DNA of 7,701 nucleotides from JBOEGW01 sp050633625 (GTDB taxonomy: Bacteria; Pseudomonadota; Alphaproteobacteria; Rhodobacterales; Rhodobacteraceae). The notes below the pieces were generated by a model. That model did not search any database. It was given only the letters and a program-made list of their open reading frames with translations, and was not told the DNA's origin. The DNA is taken from the NCBI GenBank assembly GCA_050633625.1, contig JBOEGW010000036.1, forward strand, positions 1 to 7,701, given 5' to 3'. A program made the translations under genes and the position numbers. Position 1 is the first letter of the stretch, and each line of letters begins with the position of its first letter. This document shows, in pieces, positions 5,758 through 7,701 of this stretch.

Positions 5758-6970
5758 GGTCTGGATCGACTGGAAGGGGCTGAAACAGGTCGGCACGCTC
5801 CACCGCACAGCGGGGCGCGGCCGAGAGCGGGTGTCCTTTACCTATCATGACGGCTGGCTTGCCGACGAAAATGCCTTCGGGCTTTCGCCGGACATGCCTC
5901 TCGTCAGAGGGCAATTCGTGCCTGAGGCAGGGCAGGACATGCTTGCACCGCTTGGGGATTCTGCCCCTGATACCTGGGGGCGAACGGTGATGCGGCGCTA
6001 TGAGGGGCGCATGGCAGAGGCCGAGGGGCGACGTGCGAGAACGCTGCAAGAAACCGACTACCTGCTTGGCGTGAATGACGAGACCCGTTTGGGTGCGCTG
6101 CGCTTCAGGCTTGATGGCGAGTTTCAAGCGCGTGAGGGCATCGGGGTGCCTGCGCTTGTGAGCCTCGGGGATTTGCTTCATGCGTCTCAGCGCGTTCTGC
6201 GCGGGGAAGAGACCGCAGAGGACCTCAAAATGCTGTTTGCACCGGGAAGTTCTCTGGGCGGTGCTCGGCCAAAGGCCAGCATCCTTGACCAGCACGGCCG
6301 CCTGTCTGTCGCCAAGTTCCCGAAAGAGACCGACACCTATTGCGTGGAACGCTGGGAGGCCATAGCGCTGGAGCTGGCAAGGCGCGCCGGAATTACAGTC
6401 TCGGATCACACGCTTGAGATGGCTGGCGACAAGCCTGTTTTCCTGTCCCATCGGTTTGACCGGAACGAGGACGGCAGGATCCCCTTCATCTCAGCCATGG
6501 CGATGCTGGGAGGCAAGGATGGCGAAAGCTACAGCTATTTGGACCTGGCAGATATTATCACCTCGGAAAGCGTCACGCCTGACCAAGACCGAGAGGAGCT
6601 CTACCGGCGGGTTGCCTTTTCCATTCTCGTCACGAACCTCGATGATCACATGCGCAATCACGGATTTCTGCGTGGGCGTGGCGGCTGGCACCTCTCACCG
6701 GCCTACGACATAAACCCTGTGCCGAACCAACCGCGCGTGCTCAAAAGCTACGTTGATGACGACAACCCGGATGCCAGTATCACCCTGCACCGCGCCCAAC
6801 ATGACTCCTATCTTCTCGAACGCGGCGAGGCAGATCGCATCATTGCAGAGGTAGCCGAAGCGACTATTGCTTGGCGTGACGTTGCCCGTGTCCTGGGGGC
6901 TCCGGAGCGGGAGATCAGGGAGATGGCGACAGCCTTCGAGCACGAGGAAGCGGATTTGGCGCGAGCATAG
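5750..6970 (+). CDS. Divergent HipA-family kinase toxin of the second module
   Basis: This 406-residue HipA-family protein is only distantly related to the first HipA but keeps the kinase layout. The N-terminal HipA domain covers about 3-125. Next come a glycine-rich loop SSLGGARPKASI at 167-178 (Ser168 and Lys175 align with Ser150 and Lys157 of E. coli HipA), a VAKFPK block with Lys189 as the likely ATP-binding lysine, LSHRFDRNEDGR at 232-243, the catalytic loop NLDDHMRNHGFL at 296-307 (Asp298, Asn303), and LSPAYDINP at 315-323 with the metal-binding Asp320. It should therefore be an active Ser/Thr kinase whose substrate cannot be inferred; it need not be a tRNA synthetase. No clear ribosome binding site precedes the ATG, which overlaps the antitoxin gene by 8 bases, so translation is probably coupled. 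It is GC-rich, unlike the membrane-protein gene upstream. Confidence 0.92.
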   Translation: MVEVWIDWKGLKQVGTLHRTAGRGRERVSFTYHDGWLADENAFGLSPDMPLVRGQFVPEAGQDMLAPLGDSAPDTWGRTVMRRYEGRMAEAEGRRARTLQETDYLLGVNDETRLGALRFRLDGEFQAREGIGVPALVSLGDLLHASQRVLRGEETAEDLKMLFAPGSSLGGARPKASILDQHGRLSVAKFPKETDTYCVERWEAIALELARRAGITVSDHTLEMAGDKPVFLSHRFDRNEDGRIPFISAMAMLGGKDGESYSYLDLADIITSESVTPDQDREELYRRVAFSILVTNLDDHMRNHGFLRGRGGWHLSPAYDINPVPNQPRVLKSYVDDDNPDASITLHRAQHDSYLLERGEADRIIAEVAEATIAWRDVARVLGAPEREIREMATAFEHEEADLARA

Positions 6971-6993
6971 AGTTATTAGAAAGGTACAATAAA

Positions 6994-7626
6994 ATGAAGA
7001 AACCAACATCACTTACCGCGCTCGATGAGTTCGGGCGCGTACAGCTCTCAAAAACCTTTTTCATGCGCGATTTCCTATATAGCGAAATCGGTCATCTTCA
7101 CGGGCTCTCAAATATTCCAGATGAGCCAGACCTTGCGATCAAAGCAGGCAAGAAAATTTGTGAGAATTTGTTAGAGCCGCTTCAAGATCGGTTTGGGCGA
7201 TTGGCAATCCGGTCTGCCTACCGATCCAAAGAGGTGAATGGTTTCGGGAATGCGCGGCAAAAGGCTAAAAAAAGCGGGTATACCTGCGCTTCGAACGAAA
7301 AAAACTACGGCCATCATATTTGGGACGAGCGCGACAAAGACGGTCATATTGGAGCAACTGTCTGCCTTGTCGTGCCCTCCTTCATTCCTTTGTATGATCG
7401 CGGTGTGAGCTGGAAGGCGCTCGCTTGGTGGGTCCATGACAATCTTCCCTATAGCAGTATGTATTTCTTTCCTAAAAATGCTGCATTCAACTTGCGCTGG
7501 TGCGAGGTGCCGGAGCGCCGGATCGACAGTTATATCAAGCCTGACAATGGTACGCTTACCAAGCCTGGTATGCCTAATAATGAAGGCGACCATTCCCCAG
7601 AATATGCTACTTTGTCCGTAATTTGA
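6994..7626 (+). CDS. Peptidase M15-like protein, likely third gene of the hipBA2 operon
   Basis: This 210-residue protein begins 23 bases after hipA2 with GAAAGG (6979-6984) nine bases before the ATG, and no terminator or promoter intervenes, so co-transcription with hipBA2 is likely. Its framework recalls the M15_3 (D-Ala-D-Ala carboxypeptidase-like) fold: MRDFLYSE at 24-31, LLEPLQDRFG at 59-68, then IRSAYRSKEVN at 72-82, the SxYRS motif of that family. His107 and Asp114 have the H-x6-D spacing of the first two M15 zinc ligands, and His148 in AWWVHDN could be the third. The catalytic Glu of the usual ExxH motif is not in place, and the segment NYGHHIWDERDKDG differs from the canonical SxHxxGxAxD. 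No signal peptide is seen, which is odd for a cell-wall enzyme. It may be an inactive or repurposed M15 relative. Conserved proteins of this look are usually annotated as hypothetical. Confidence 0.75.
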   Translation: MKKPTSLTALDEFGRVQLSKTFFMRDFLYSEIGHLHGLSNIPDEPDLAIKAGKKICENLLEPLQDRFGRLAIRSAYRSKEVNGFGNARQKAKKSGYTCASNEKNYGHHIWDERDKDGHIGATVCLVVPSFIPLYDRGVSWKALAWWVHDNLPYSSMYFFPKNAAFNLRWCEVPERRIDSYIKPDNGTLTKPGMPNNEGDHSPEYATLSVI

Positions 7627-7680
7627 TGAGGTGAACCACGTTTAAGTTTAAGCTATGCCATCCTTCGATCCATCGCCGTG

Positions 7681-7701
7681 TGAGGTGCCCCCAGTTTCCT
7701 A
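7681..7701. mobile_element. Possible left terminus of an IS3-family insertion sequence (partial)
   Basis: The last 21 bases, TGAGGTGCCCCC followed by AGTTTCCTA, match the general look of IS3-family terminal repeats, which begin with TG and carry a run of four to five C residues near positions 8-12 and a T-rich patch after it. The element would run off the right edge, so no transposase can be seen. The stretch between the M15-like gene and this point (7627-7680) shows only a tandem TTTAAG repeat near 7641-7652. Confidence 0.3.

Noticed and set aside
5624..6451. 275-codon open frame on the minus strand across hipA2
   Set aside because: It lies opposite a complete HipA with all kinase motifs; GC-rich genes commonly leave long antisense frames, and its Arg/Pro/His-rich translation looks like no family.
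1..7701. CRISPR array, tRNA, rRNA or riboswitch
   Set aside because: No regularly repeated 25-40 bp units with unique spacers, no cloverleaf pattern and no rRNA-like stretch were seen; the 27-bp-period repeats at 418-487 are short dyads in a promoter.

Overview
The window looks like accessory DNA from an alphaproteobacterium, most likely of the Rhodobacterales type. This rests on the GC-rich, G/C-ending codon use of the flanking genes and on family resemblance recalled for the IS66-like fragment, the left-edge replication-like protein and the last gene. No rRNA, tRNA or housekeeping gene is present to fix the taxon. All supported genes lie on the + strand.

Layout. (1) Positions 2-403 hold the 3' end of a gene that begins outside the window and resembles the C-terminal part of phage/island helix-turn-helix (replication-type) proteins. 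(2) Positions 415-2038 are a complete hipBA toxin-antitoxin operon: three evenly spaced 16-bp operator-like dyads, a small Xre-type antitoxin (HipB), and an E. coli-like HipA Ser/Thr kinase with its key residues intact. (3) Positions 2171-4972 carry a visibly AT-richer gene for a 933-residue polytopic membrane protein that I cannot assign to a family. It ends at an amber codon in the middle of a hydrophobic run. (4) Positions 5035-5271 are a remnant of the N-terminus of an IS66-type transposase (TnpC). (5) Positions 5394-6970 are a second, divergent hipBA operon with its own promoter and a different set of repeats in its leader. (6) Positions 6994-7626 encode a 210-residue protein with a peptidase M15-like framework, close enough behind hipA2 to be its third gene. 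(7) The last 21 bases resemble the left terminus of an IS3-family element.

How the parts may work together. Each HipB should bind its own leader and neutralise its own HipA, giving two separately autoregulated kinase toxin modules. They flank a gene of foreign composition and transposon debris, as expected of a stabilised or defence-type island. The main candidates for something undescribed are the orphan membrane protein and the M15-like gene linked to hipBA2. Their functions cannot be read from sequence alone.
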